DNA of 55,694 nt, from the NCBI RefSeq assembly GCF_029193815.1, contig NZ_JARFVC010000025.1, positions 1-55,694 on the forward strand. Direction: 5' to 3'. Shown piece after piece: positions 28,547-37,028 of the stretch. Origin of the DNA: Cytobacillus sp. S13-E01 (lineage in GTDB: Bacteria > Bacillota > Bacilli > Bacillales > Bacillaceae_L). A program made the position numbers and the translations under genes. The notes beneath the pieces are model-generated. The model had not been told where the DNA came from, ran no database searches, and saw only the letters and a program-made list of their open reading frames with translations. Position 1 is the stretch's first letter. The number at the start of each line of letters is the position of its first letter.

Positions 28547-29719
28547 GTCAAACATGTACTTCCTGGTTCGAGAGCGAACATTTAAGACAATTCCTATTGC
28601 GATCATGTAGGTTGCAAGTGAGCTTCCACCATAGCTAATAAATGGAAGTGGTAGACCAGTGATTGGTAATAATTGAATGGTCATTCCAATATTTTGAAAC
28701 ACCTGAAAAGTGATCATTCCGATAACACCAGCGCAAAGGTAGCTACCAAATGGATCATGACTTTCAAGTGCAGTATGAATCATACGATAGATCATTAGGA
28801 AGAACAATGAAATCACGATACTTGCACCTATAAATCCAAATTGCTCCGCAATAACGGCAAAAATGAAATCTGTGTGACCTTCAGGTAAGTAAACTTCAGA
28901 GTTTTGGAATCCTTTCCCTCTTAACTCACCAGACCCTATTGCCAGCAAGGACTGAAGTAATTGGAATCCCTGGGCGCTAGAATATTGTTCTGGAGCAAGC
29001 CAACCATAAAATCGATTCAATTGATAGTCTTCTTTCATTATATACTCTTTAAAAAAGTCAGGAAGTGCAAAGTAAATATAAACAACCACCGAAACAGCAA
29101 AGATACCAGCGAAGAGGAAGCCAAAAATAATTCTCCACTTTATTCCTGCTGCTAAGATAAGCGAGCCAATAATTGCGATAAACACCATTGTCATACCCAT
29201 ATCAGGTTGTTCCTTAAGTAAATATACGGGGGGTGCTGCAGTTAACATTATTTTTCCTAAAAGTATAAAGTCATCCTTTACAGTACTGACAGGGTATTTT
29301 TCACGGTGTTCGACGATTATCTTACTTAGAACAATGATCATAATTATTTTCACTAATTCTGAAGGTTGGAACGTACCAATACCTGGGAGTAAATACCAAC
29401 TAGTTGCTCCCTTTCTTGTTTCAACAAGGCTACTTGGAAAATTGAGCTCTAATCCAAGTAATAATATCAACCCAAATCCATATAAATACCATGATATCAT
29501 TTTAAATCTGTCAAAATCTAAAATCATTGTACCGATAATCGCGATAATTCCGACTACGTACCATTTAAGTTGTTGGGCAACAAAATTAATCCCTTTTATA
29601 TTTGCTGGCAAATACGGTTGTGCGCTTTGAATCGCAATACTACTTACGATTGCCATTAAAAACAAAATAAAAAGTAATGTATAATCCAATTGATGCTGTG
29701 GGCCATGTTCTTTCTCCAT
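28544..29719 (-). CDS. RodA/FtsW/SpoVE-family SEDS glycosyltransferase
   Basis: A 391-residue protein with about ten transmembrane helices. SEDS proteins polymerise lipid II glycans together with a class B PBP. LPEGHTDFIFAVIAEQFGF is the conserved loop closest to RodA, followed by LPFISYGGSS near the C-terminus. The start follows GAAGGGAT. It is not part of this gene order in B. subtilis. Without a tree I cannot say whether it is the main RodA or a sporulation paralogue. Confidence 0.88.
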   Translation of the reverse strand: MEKEHGPQHQLDYTLLFILFLMAIVSSIAIQSAQPYLPANIKGINFVAQQLKWYVVGIIAIIGTMILDFDRFKMISWYLYGFGLILLLGLELNFPSSLVETRKGATSWYLLPGIGTFQPSELVKIIMIIVLSKIIVEHREKYPVSTVKDDFILLGKIMLTAAPPVYLLKEQPDMGMTMVFIAIIGSLILAAGIKWRIIFGFLFAGIFAVSVVVYIYFALPDFFKEYIMKEDYQLNRFYGWLAPEQYSSAQGFQLLQSLLAIGSGELRGKGFQNSEVYLPEGHTDFIFAVIAEQFGFIGASIVISLFFLMIYRMIHTALESHDPFGSYLCAGVIGMITFQVFQNIGMTIQLLPITGLPLPFISYGGSSLATYMIAIGIVLNVRSRTRKYMFD

Positions 29720-29975
29720 TATTTAATCCCTTCTATATATCAAAGTATTAAGCTTTTGATTTTTTTAGATAGTCTCCCTTTATAATCTTAGCTGATTTTT
29801 CAATGATTGCAAATAAATCTACGAAATTTCCAGTAAATTTGTCTAAATCAAATTGGGCGACAACTTTCTCCGTTTTTGGTAGTATAGTGAGACGAGAATG
29901 AAGAGCATCCTAATTGCGAGTATAGTCGGAAATTAATATGAAGTGATTACTTTTTATGAAAGAGGAGGAAAAAGT

Positions 29976-31838
29976 ATGGAGCACGGAGCTTCGGTAACCT
30001 CATTAGTCATCGTACTAATTGTTGCATTCTTAACCCCAATTCTTTTGCACCGTTTACGATTAAATGTAATTCCAGTTGTAGTTGCAGAGATCATTATGGG
30101 ATTAGTAATTGGTAAAAGTGGTTTTGATATCGTGCATGAAGACATATGGTTAGAAACCTTATCAATGCTTGGATTTATATTTTTAATGTTTTTAAGTGGA
30201 CTTGAAATTGATTTTACGGCATTTGCTGGTGGAAAGAAGAAAGAAAAGCTATCCAATGGTAAGCTTGCACCAAATACGTTTTTAATATCGACGATTATTT
30301 TTATAGGAATCTTTGGTTTATCGTTATTCCTATCTTATATGTTCGTATGGACAGGGTTTATTGATAACGTGTTTTTAATGACCTTAATCATTTCAACAAT
30401 TTCACTCGGAGTTGTTGTTCCAACACTAAAAGATGCACAAATTATGAAAAAGAATATCGGACAAATTATTTTACTCGTTGCAGTAATTGCTGATCTTGTC
30501 ACAATGATTTTACTTGCTGTGTTCGCTTCAATTTATGGAAACGGCGAAGGAAATATGTGGCTCCTCCTAATTTTGTTTGGAGCAGGGGTGTTGTTATACT
30601 TCCTTGGAAAGTACTTTAGAGATCAGTCATTTATAGAGACGATGTCTAAAGGAACAATACAAATAGGAACTCGTGCGATTTTCACCTTAATTATCGTATT
30701 AGTAGCTTTATCTGAATCATTAGGTGCAGAGAATATTTTAGGGGCGTTTCTTGCAGGGGTACTTGTTTCACTTTTATCACCAAATTCAGATATGGTTCAT
30801 AAACTTGATTCATTTGGATATGGATTTTTAATCCCAATATTCTTTGTTATGGTAGGGGTTCAGCTTGATATATGGTCATTATTTGAGGATCCAAAAATAT
30901 TGATCTTAATTCCCTTATTATTTATTGCCCTTATCTTTTCAAAAATGTTACCAATCCTTTATTTGAAAAAATATTATGATTGGAAAACGACCATTTCAGC
31001 GGGGTTTCTATTAACATCCACGCTTTCTCTGGTTATCGCAGCTGCAACGATTGGTGAAAGAATGGGAATTATAGATGCAAGGATGTCTGGGGCACTTATC
31101 CTTGTCGCAGTAATAACTAGTATTGTTACACCGATTGGGTTTAAAAAGCTATTTCCGCGACATCAAACTGAAGAACCACAGATTAAGGTAGGTTTCATTG
31201 GTGCAAATCAAATGACACTACCTGTAACACGTGAGTTGAAATCAAATTTATATGAGACGACCATGTATCATATTACTCAAGAAAAAATTGAAGAGAAAAT
31301 TGCAGACTCTTTATTCAATATAGTTGAACTAGGGGATTACTCTATCGAAACATTAAAGGCAAACAATGTATTTGATGTAGATGTTTTAGTCATTACAACT
31401 GGAGATGAGATTGTTAACGCGGAGATTGCGGTGTTTGCAAAAGGAAACGGAGTTGAACGTGTTATTGCACGTGTTGAATCCCCTGACCTGGATGAGGCCT
31501 TAAAAGGACACAATGTTGAAGTATTCTCTGTATTTTTATCGACTAAAACTTTATTACGTGCCTTAATTGAATCTCCTAGTGTCATAAACATTTTAACTAA
31601 CCAAGAAACATCGCTTTACCAGGTAAATATGAACAATAACAAATATAATGGTGTGTTACTACGTAATTTTCCGTTTACAGGTGATGTTATATTTGTCCGA
31701 ATTTTTAGAGGGAAAGATTCGATTGTTCCACATGGTGATACTGAACTTCAAATGGGAGACAAGTTAATTATCACTGGATCTCGTGAATATGTAGATGAGC
31801 TTAAAATTGAAATGGAATTTTACAGCAGTAGTAGTTAA
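29976..31838 (+). CDS. yjbQ: CPA2-type cation/proton antiporter YjbQ with RCK domain
   Basis: A 620-residue KefB-like monovalent cation/proton antiporter. Residues 1-395 are about 12 transmembrane helices with FLMFLSGLEIDF and the LGAFLAGVLVSLL helix. Residues about 405-510 form a TrkA-N-like nucleotide domain starting KVGFIGANQMTLP, and the last 90 residues form an RCK-C domain. ATG 29976 follows AGGAGG; the longer frame runs through that site. It is the yjbQ position next to prpE in B. subtilis, but here it is followed at once by fabI. Confidence 0.9.
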   Translation: MEHGASVTSLVIVLIVAFLTPILLHRLRLNVIPVVVAEIIMGLVIGKSGFDIVHEDIWLETLSMLGFIFLMFLSGLEIDFTAFAGGKKKEKLSNGKLAPNTFLISTIIFIGIFGLSLFLSYMFVWTGFIDNVFLMTLIISTISLGVVVPTLKDAQIMKKNIGQIILLVAVIADLVTMILLAVFASIYGNGEGNMWLLLILFGAGVLLYFLGKYFRDQSFIETMSKGTIQIGTRAIFTLIIVLVALSESLGAENILGAFLAGVLVSLLSPNSDMVHKLDSFGYGFLIPIFFVMVGVQLDIWSLFEDPKILILIPLLFIALIFSKMLPILYLKKYYDWKTTISAGFLLTSTLSLVIAAATIGERMGIIDARMSGALILVAVITSIVTPIGFKKLFPRHQTEEPQIKVGFIGANQMTLPVTRELKSNLYETTMYHITQEKIEEKIADSLFNIVELGDYSIETLKANNVFDVDVLVITTGDEIVNAEIAVFAKGNGVERVIARVESPDLDEALKGHNVEVFSVFLSTKTLLRALIESPSVINILTNQETSLYQVNMNNNKYNGVLLRNFPFTGDVIFVRIFRGKDSIVPHGDTELQMGDKLIITGSREYVDELKIEMEFYSSSS

Positions 31839-31849
31839 TCCATATGAAA

Positions 31850-31885
31850 AACCCGATGATTTATTCGTAATCATCGGGTTCGTGT
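31850..31885 (+). terminator. yjbQ terminator
   Basis: A 12-bp perfect stem AACCCGATGATT/AATCATCGGGTT with a 7-base loop, followed by CGTGTTTT. Confidence 0.88.
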
Positions 31886-32000
31886 TTTAAAACGAAGAAG
31901 TTAGGCAAAATTGGTAATGATATATATTTTAATGGAAACTTATGATATAATTATGACTAGGTACTAATAACTTGTAATAAATAATAGGGGGATTTTACTA

Positions 32001-32771
32001 ATGACATTGTCCTTAAAAGACCGTACATATGTAGTAATGGGAGTCGCTAATAAGCGTAGTATCGCATGGGGGATTGCTCGTTCATTACATGATGCAGGAG
32101 CAAGACTCATTTTTACATATGCAGGTGAGCGATTAGAGAAAAGCGTTCGCGATTTGGCAGAGTCACTTGAGGCAAACTCAATTGTTCTACCTTGTGATGT
32201 AACAAATGACGAAGATATTAAGATATGTTTCGAAACAATAAAAAAAGAAGTAGGAACAATTCATGGGCTAGCTCATTGTATTGCATTCGCTAATAAAGAG
32301 GAATTAGAAGGCGATTATATGAATACAACGCGTGATGGCTTTTTATTAGCACATAATATTAGTTCTTATTCCTTAACAGCTGTTGCAAAAGAAGCTAAGG
32401 ATCTTATGACTGAAGGTGGAAGCATTGTTACATTAACATACCTTGGCGGGGAGCGTGTCCTGCCAAATTATAATGTAATGGGTGTTGCGAAAGCATCACT
32501 TGAAGCAAGTGTAAAATACTTAGCGAGTGATTTAGGTAAACACGGGATTCGGGTAAATTCAATTTCTGCAGGCCCAATTCGTACGCTATCTGCTAAAGGA
32601 ATAAGTGATTTTAACTTAATTCTTAAGACGATCGAAGAAAAGGCTCCACTTCGTCGTGCAACGACCCAAGAAGAAGTTGGCGACACAGCAGTATTCTTAT
32701 TTAGCCATTTATCAAGAGGAATTACAGGGGAAAACATACATGTTGACTCTGGTTATCATATTTTAGGATAG
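32001..32771 (+). CDS. fabI: Enoyl-[acyl-carrier-protein] reductase (NADH), FabI
   Basis: Last reductive step of each fatty-acid elongation cycle. A 256-residue SDR-type protein with GVANKRSIAWGIA as the nucleotide-binding loop and the FabI catalytic pair Tyr157 ... Lys164 (YNVMGVAK), with the upstream Tyr147 in TYLGG. ATAGGGGGA precedes the ATG. It is next to cotO, as in B. subtilis (yjbW-yjbX). Confidence 0.96.
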   Translation: MTLSLKDRTYVVMGVANKRSIAWGIARSLHDAGARLIFTYAGERLEKSVRDLAESLEANSIVLPCDVTNDEDIKICFETIKKEVGTIHGLAHCIAFANKEELEGDYMNTTRDGFLLAHNISSYSLTAVAKEAKDLMTEGGSIVTLTYLGGERVLPNYNVMGVAKASLEASVKYLASDLGKHGIRVNSISAGPIRTLSAKGISDFNLILKTIEEKAPLRRATTQEEVGDTAVFLFSHLSRGITGENIHVDSGYHILG

Positions 32772-32783
32772 CAGAGACTGAGG

Positions 32784-32813
32784 ACAGCCACATTGTAATC
32801 GTGGCTGTTTTTA
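32784..32813 (+). terminator. fabI terminator
   Basis: An 8-bp stem ACAGCCAC/GTGGCTGT with a 9-base loop and TTTTTATTT. Composite repeat R9 begins directly after it. Confidence 0.88.
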
Positions 32814-32815
32814 TT

Positions 32816-34208
32816 TACCTAGTTTTGGTGTCTAGCTCCAGGCGCACTGAGCTTTTCTTATACTATCAGACTTTATATGTTGATCCTTTTAGACTTTAAA
32901 ACAGCATAATAGATCAAAAATCCTGGAATAAGATACTTTGCTATCTGTGATTTCTAAATGGAGTCGGGTATCAAAAAAATATAACTCCAAAAGAACACTC
33001 TGATGCCCGAAATCGCGAAAAAAAAAACGGTAATCAAAAGGGCAATCTGATGCCCGAAATCTTGGAAAAAGTAAAAAACGGTAATCAAAAGGGCAATCTG
33101 ATGCCCGAAATCTCGAAAAAAATAGAAAACGGTAATCAGAAGGGCAATCTGATGCCCGAAATCTCGAAAAAAATAAAAAACGGTAACCAAAAGGGCAATC
33201 TGATGCCCGAAATCACGAAAAAAATAGAAAACGGTAACCAAAAGGGCAATCTGATGCCCGAAATCTCGAAAAAAATAGAAAACGGTAATCAGAAGGGCGA
33301 TCTGATGCCCGAAATCTTGGAAAAAGTAAAAAACGGTAACCAAAAGGGCAGTCTGATGCCCGAAATCGCGAAAAAAATAAAAAACGGTAACCAAAAGGGC
33401 AATCTGATGCCCGAAATCGCGAAAAAAATAAAAAACGGTAACCAAAAGGGCAATCTGATGCCCGAAATCTCGAAAAAAATAAAAAACGGTAACCAAAAGG
33501 GCAATCTGATGCCCGAAATCTCGAAAAAAATAAAAAACGGTAACCAAAAGGGCAATCTGATGCCCGAAATCTCGAAAAAAATAGAAAACGGTAACCAAAA
33601 GAGCAATCTGATGCCCGTAATCACGAAAAAAATAAAAAACGGTAACCAAAAGGGCAATCTGATGCCCGAAATCGCGAAAAAAATACAAAACGGTAACCAA
33701 AAGAGCAATCTGATGCCCGTAATCACGAAAAAAATAAAAAACGGTAACCAGAAGGGCAATCTGATGCCCGAAATCGAGAAAAAAATAAAAAACGGTAACC
33801 AAAAGAGCAATCTGATGCCCGAAATCACGAAAAAAATAGAAAACGGTAATCAGAAGGGCAATCTGATGCCCGAAATCGAGAAAAAAATAAAAAACGGTAA
33901 CCAAAAGAGCAATCTGATGCCCGAAATCTCGAAAAAAATAAAAAACGGTAACCAAAAGGGCAATCTGATGCCCGAAATCACGAAAAAAATAGAAAACGGT
34001 AACCAAAAGGGCAATCTGATGCCCGAAATCGAGAAAAAAATAAAAAACGGTAACCAAAAGGGCAGTCTGATGCCCGAAATCGCGAAAAAAATAAAAAACG
34101 GTAACCAAAAGGGCAATCTGATGCCCGAAACTCCGAAAAAAACCGAAAACCGGTAATCAAAAGACGTATTTATCGACGTTCCTCAATACGGGCGCCCTGC
34201 GCTTTTAT
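32816..34208 (+). repeat. Composite modular repeat R9 carrying a 51-bp array
   Basis: Left flank CCTAGTTTTGGTGTCTAGCTCC, GGCGCACTGAGC, then about 140 bp closely matching R2 (ATACTATCAGACTTTATATG ... GGAGTCGGGTATC). The 51-bp array follows, then the right flank ATCGACGTTCCTCAATACGGGCGCCCTGCGCTTTTATTA. It follows the fabI terminator just as R2 follows the oppF terminator. No gene is supported inside. Confidence 0.88.
33000..34165 (+). repeat. 51-bp tandem array 2, 23 units
   Basis: The first unit (33000) is 47 bp. From 33047 to 34118 all 22 units start exactly 51 bp apart. Compared with array 1, most units carry GGGCAATCTGATGCCC, which folds into a GGGCA/TGCCC hairpin; array 1 has AGAGCAAT or AGAACCAT and pairs less well. 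Variants after AAATC are GCG, TCG, ACG, GAG and TTG. The terminal unit is the divergent AACTCCG type also seen at the start of array 1. Open frames on both strands lack ribosome binding sites. Confidence 0.92.
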
Positions 34209-34374
34209 TAGTAAGAAAGCATTTCTTTCTAATAAAACATGGCAACGCATTTGATTCACTATAATATTCAAAACACTTCTACATAATATGTATTAACAAA
34301 AGACTTGAAAATATATAGTCTCTTAAATTCTAATATTTTTGAGGCATATATCATCCTGAGTACATATTTATAGT
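34209..34374. other. Gene-free stretch before the coat island
   Basis: AT-rich sequence with a TTTCTTACTA/AGAAAGCATTTCTTTCT-type hairpin at 34208-34236 and no recognisable promoter pair or gene. Confidence 0.35.
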
Positions 34375-34392
34375 AGGAGGTGAGAGCTTTGG

Positions 34393-34449
34393 GTGAACCG
34401 CATAGCTGTTACCTTTTTAAAATATCTTAAACAAGTATACAATCTTTAA
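34393..34449 (+). CDS. Possible 18-residue microprotein
   Basis: GTG 34393 opens an 18-codon frame (MNRIAVTFLKYLKQVYNL). It follows TAGGAGGTGAG at 34373-34384, an unusually complete Shine-Dalgarno sequence. A TTG at 34389 in another frame gives 13 codons and has better spacing. The strong binding site 100 bp before cotO is the main argument; the product itself is unrecognised. Confidence 0.3.
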   Translation: MNRIAVTFLKYLKQVYNL

Positions 34450-34549
34450 CTTTTTCAACACTGATGTTGTTTACTATAGGCACATAACTAGTTGCAAGGG
34501 CATACACTGATTAACGGATAACAATTTAAAAGAAATAGGAGGTTTATAA

Positions 34550-35077
34550 ATGAGTGAAAGACAAAATCAATCATTACAGAGAAAACCTTTAATGTATATA
34601 ACTCAGCCAAATTTACAAGGTGTAACTATAAACATGCAAAAAAGTGTTGTTGCCAAACCCAATATAGAACATCGATATGCTGAGTCAAAGTTCAAAACTA
34701 TTAAGGCTGTATCAATAGATGAAGTTCCAAAAAGCGAAACTCAACGAAAACAAAGTGATAAGCGTGAGGAAGCAGTAAATAGTGTGGTTGAAAATACAAC
34801 AATTGAAGATATTCAGAAAATACATGAATCCAATGGAAATTCCATCAAGCGTAAACCATTAAAAGAAATGACAGTAGAAGAGAAAATTCATTTTATCATT
34901 AACAAACCGCACTATATACCTAAGGTGCTATGTATTGTAAAGACAAAATCTAAAACGTATCTTGGTACTATTGTTAAACATGCAGAGGGAATTGTTACCT
35001 TACATCAGCAATCCAGCCTTACCCCACTAACCCTTCCTGTTGCAGAAATTAAATCTATAAAAATGAGTGGATTTTAA
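34550..35077 (+). CDS. cotO: Spore coat protein CotO
   Basis: Coat morphogenetic protein that works with CotH and SpoVID to organise the outer coat. Of 175 residues, the N-terminal half is low-complexity and basic. The conserved C-terminal domain begins KPLKEMTVEEKIHFII and continues VLCIVKTKSKTYLGTIV, as in CotO. ATAGGAGG precedes the ATG. fabI-cotO-cotZ order matches B. subtilis, except that the R9 array is inserted before cotO. Confidence 0.88.
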   Translation: MSERQNQSLQRKPLMYITQPNLQGVTINMQKSVVAKPNIEHRYAESKFKTIKAVSIDEVPKSETQRKQSDKREEAVNSVVENTTIEDIQKIHESNGNSIKRKPLKEMTVEEKIHFIINKPHYIPKVLCIVKTKSKTYLGTIVKHAEGIVTLHQQSSLTPLTLPVAEIKSIKMSGF

Positions 35078-35082
35078 TTAAA

Positions 35083-35122
35083 AATAAAGGTCAGTAGAAG
35101 ATTCTACCGACCTTTATTTAAT
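35083..35122. terminator. Shared terminator of cotO and cotZ
   Basis: AATAAAGGTC + GTAGAA pairs with TTCTAC + GACCTTTATT, with one bulge on each side, between convergent genes. Confidence 0.87.
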
Positions 35123-35128
35123 GCGAAA

Positions 35129-35665
35129 TTAAACGCCTCTTAAATAGATGTCATCTAAACATTGGATAGCACAGAAGCATCTTAAGTCTACAGTAATACA
35201 AGAGTTTGTTACTCTTAAATTATCTTGAGGACATGCCATAATGTCACAGTAGTCATCTTGTGGCTCAAGAACACGTAATACAGCACAGCAATCATTTACA
35301 CTTTCAACACGGAAGAATGGCGATTTGCATGCTTCGAAATCAGTGTTTATACCATGATGATTATGATTATGATGATTATCTCCATCGTGGTCACATTCTG
35401 TATCTAATGATTTGAAGAATGCTTTAAATGGTTTACCGTCTTCAGTGAAAAGGATAAACGGGCGCGTGTTTGCACGTGGCTGCTGATTAAATACATCCCC
35501 AAGTACAGGATTTAAGCAGTTTGTAGGACAACTAACATCTTCAACAACGTCTTGCAGGTCATCGATAAATTCGACAATGTCACAAACGCAGTCTCCTTGG
35601 AAGACACCCCCTACATCGTCTCTTATATCATCATTTCGGTCATTTCTCTTTTTTCCACAACCCAA
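35129..35665 (-). CDS. cotZ: CotY/CotZ-family spore coat protein
   Basis: A cysteine-rich crust/insoluble-fraction coat protein of 178 residues. Start TTG 35665 is eight bases after AGAAGGAG; the GTG nine bases upstream overlaps that site. N-terminal DLQDVVED-CPTNC, central PFILFTEDGKPFKAFF and C-terminal DNLRVTNSCITVDLRCFCAIQCL match the family. A His/Asn/Asp-rich insert (CDHDGDNHHNHNHHG, residues about 93-107) could bind metal. CotY and CotZ cannot be told apart here, and the symbol follows position next to cotO. Confidence 0.87.
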   Translation of the reverse strand: MGCGKKRNDRNDDIRDDVGGVFQGDCVCDIVEFIDDLQDVVEDVSCPTNCLNPVLGDVFNQQPRANTRPFILFTEDGKPFKAFFKSLDTECDHDGDNHHNHNHHGINTDFEACKSPFFRVESVNDCCAVLRVLEPQDDYCDIMACPQDNLRVTNSCITVDLRCFCAIQCLDDIYLRGV

Positions 35666-35885
35666 TGAACTCACTCCTTCTTTTAAATTTCTATTACACT
35701 ATTAGAGTATTGTATGCCCCCTCAATCTGTTACGAGTGAACGCCCTATTTTTAAAAAAATGGGCAATAATAGGGCAGGAATTAAGAGCAATGCATTATCA
35801 CTTAAGCAAAAATTTGTATATGCGGATACCAATTTAAGCCAGGTGTGCATAACATATTAGCGATTATCTATATTAGGAGGTTAAT

Positions 35886-36125
35886 ATGATGTCTAAACGA
35901 AAGCAGAAAGAAATCCATGTTGATAAGCTGATCGTAAAAACGAATGAAGTCATTATTATTGATGCGAAAAAAAGAGGTCATAGTGAACCGTGGTTGCCTA
36001 GAACACAAGAAGAATTGAAAGTTGATGTCGACGTGGATGCTGTTGCGGGTGATGATGTCGGCGTAGATGTTGATGTAGATTCAAAATCGGATGCAAAAGG
36101 TCGTCGTCCTTTTTCGTGGATTTAA
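35886..36125 (+). CDS. Small acidic-tailed protein of the coat island, unknown
   Basis: A 79-residue product behind a perfect AGGAGG; ATG 35886 or the next codon may be used. The N-terminal half reads EIHVDKLIVKTNEVIIIDAKKR, a beta-strand-rich segment. The C-terminal half is an alternating Val-Asp run (VDVDVDAVAGDDVGVDVDVD) ending GRRPFSWI. I do not recognise the family. Its position between cotZ and yjcA suggests a spore surface role, which is inference only. Confidence 0.6.
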   Translation: MMSKRKQKEIHVDKLIVKTNEVIIIDAKKRGHSEPWLPRTQEELKVDVDVDAVAGDDVGVDVDVDSKSDAKGRRPFSWI

Positions 36126-36157
36126 GGTAATAGGTATGAATTGATCATTAACAACAA

Positions 36158-36192
36158 CAAAGCAGAGAATTTAACGACTCTGCTTTGTATGT
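36158..36192 (+). terminator. Terminator after the acidic-tailed gene
   Basis: ACAAAGCAGAG pairs with CTCTGCTTTGT across a 10-base loop, then ATGTT. The T-run is weak. Confidence 0.75.
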
Positions 36193-36257
36193 TGAAAATT
36201 TGACAAGCTAATTAAAAGATACAAGCTGTAATTGTTTCGACAGCTTGTTGTTCTTCC

Positions 36258-36425
36258 TTATTTACTTCCTGGTTGTCTTTGTCTTTGTCTTTGTCTTTGT
36301 ATGTGAATGTTTATTTTTTTCCTTTTAGTTGTTCGATGCATATGCTTTGGGTCCGTATTAGTCAAAGGGTGTTCATTGACTTCCGATTTCCTTTCTTACT
36401 CCCGCAAAGGATACCCTTTTTTCAC
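36258..36425 (-). pseudogene. Possible broken small coat-type gene
   Basis: On the minus strand GTG 36425 opens a 56-codon frame with one internal TAA (36398-36396). The first part reads VKKGYPLRE. After the stop it continues NEHPLTNTDPKHMHRTTKRK and QRQRQRQRQPGSK, the QR run being encoded by a hexamer repeat (GTCTTT on the plus strand, 36274-36300). The low-complexity basic tail and the coat-gene setting suggest a decayed small spore protein. There is no good ribosome binding site. Confidence 0.3.
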
Positions 36426-36519
36426 GGTAACAATTAGAGGCTACAAGCGATGCTAATTATTATTCATTTTCAACTCCTTTTTCGAGTGAGAAAAGGACGA
36501 TTTTGTTGACTTCTATGAA

Positions 36520-36682
36520 AAGATAAGAAAGTATAAAAATTTGAACCTAGTTTTAGTGTCTAGCTCAGGGCGCCATCGGACCTGAGGTCATAAGCCAATC
36601 CGTCCGGAAGGTAAAGAACAACCTTCCAGCCGGCTTGTCTTATGCATGTCGCCGATAGGCGGGCGCCCTGCGCTTTTCTTGA
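36520..36682 (+). repeat. Modular repeat copy R10
   Basis: Full member with the GGAAGGT/AACCTTCC hairpin. A GACC-TGA-GGTC mini-hairpin replaces the GGCTCTATGGT of R1. The end is CGCCGATAGGCGGGCGCCCTGCGC followed by TTTTCTTG. The next member starts directly behind it. Confidence 0.87.
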
Positions 36683-36852
36683 AAAGATAAGAAAGGGAGT
36701 ATAAAAGTTTGTACCTAGTTTTAGTGTCTAGCTCCGGGCGCCATCGGACCTGAGGTCATAAGCCAATCCCTTCCCGAAGGCAAAAAACGCCTTCAGTCAG
36801 GGCTCGTCTTATGCTTGTCGCCGAAAGGCGGGCGCGCCTTGCGCTTTTCTTA
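36683..36852 (+). repeat. Modular repeat copy R11, alternative hairpin, tandem to R10
   Basis: Same outer parts and GACCTGAGGTC hairpin as R10, but with the second central hairpin (CCCTTCCCGAAGGC with GCCTTCAGTCAGGG) and a CGCC-GAAA-GGCG mini-hairpin. The remaining bases up to yjcA hold no recognised feature. Confidence 0.87.
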
Positions 36853-37028
36853 AATAGCAATATTATTTTCCTCTTATATATTTTTTAAATGTAAAGGATC
36901 TCCTCAGTTTAGAGAATATGATGCAAAGCATTAAAATAGATTTAAGCTATTTTTGCGATAGACTCCTGACTAGTAAATTGGTCACTTCCAATTATTGAGT
37001 TTAAATCGTGAAAAAGGGGGATAGGAAA

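Noticed and set aside
33050-34156. Protein genes in array 2 (plus 368 codons, minus 384 codons)
   Set aside because: Open frames arise from a period divisible by three and few stop triplets in the unit; starts lack ribosome binding sites and frames are open on both strands at once.
36170-36330. Minus-strand frame ending VETITACIF with KDKDKD run
   Set aside because: It has no start codon, is interrupted upstream by TAA, and overlaps the better candidate frame at 36258-36425.
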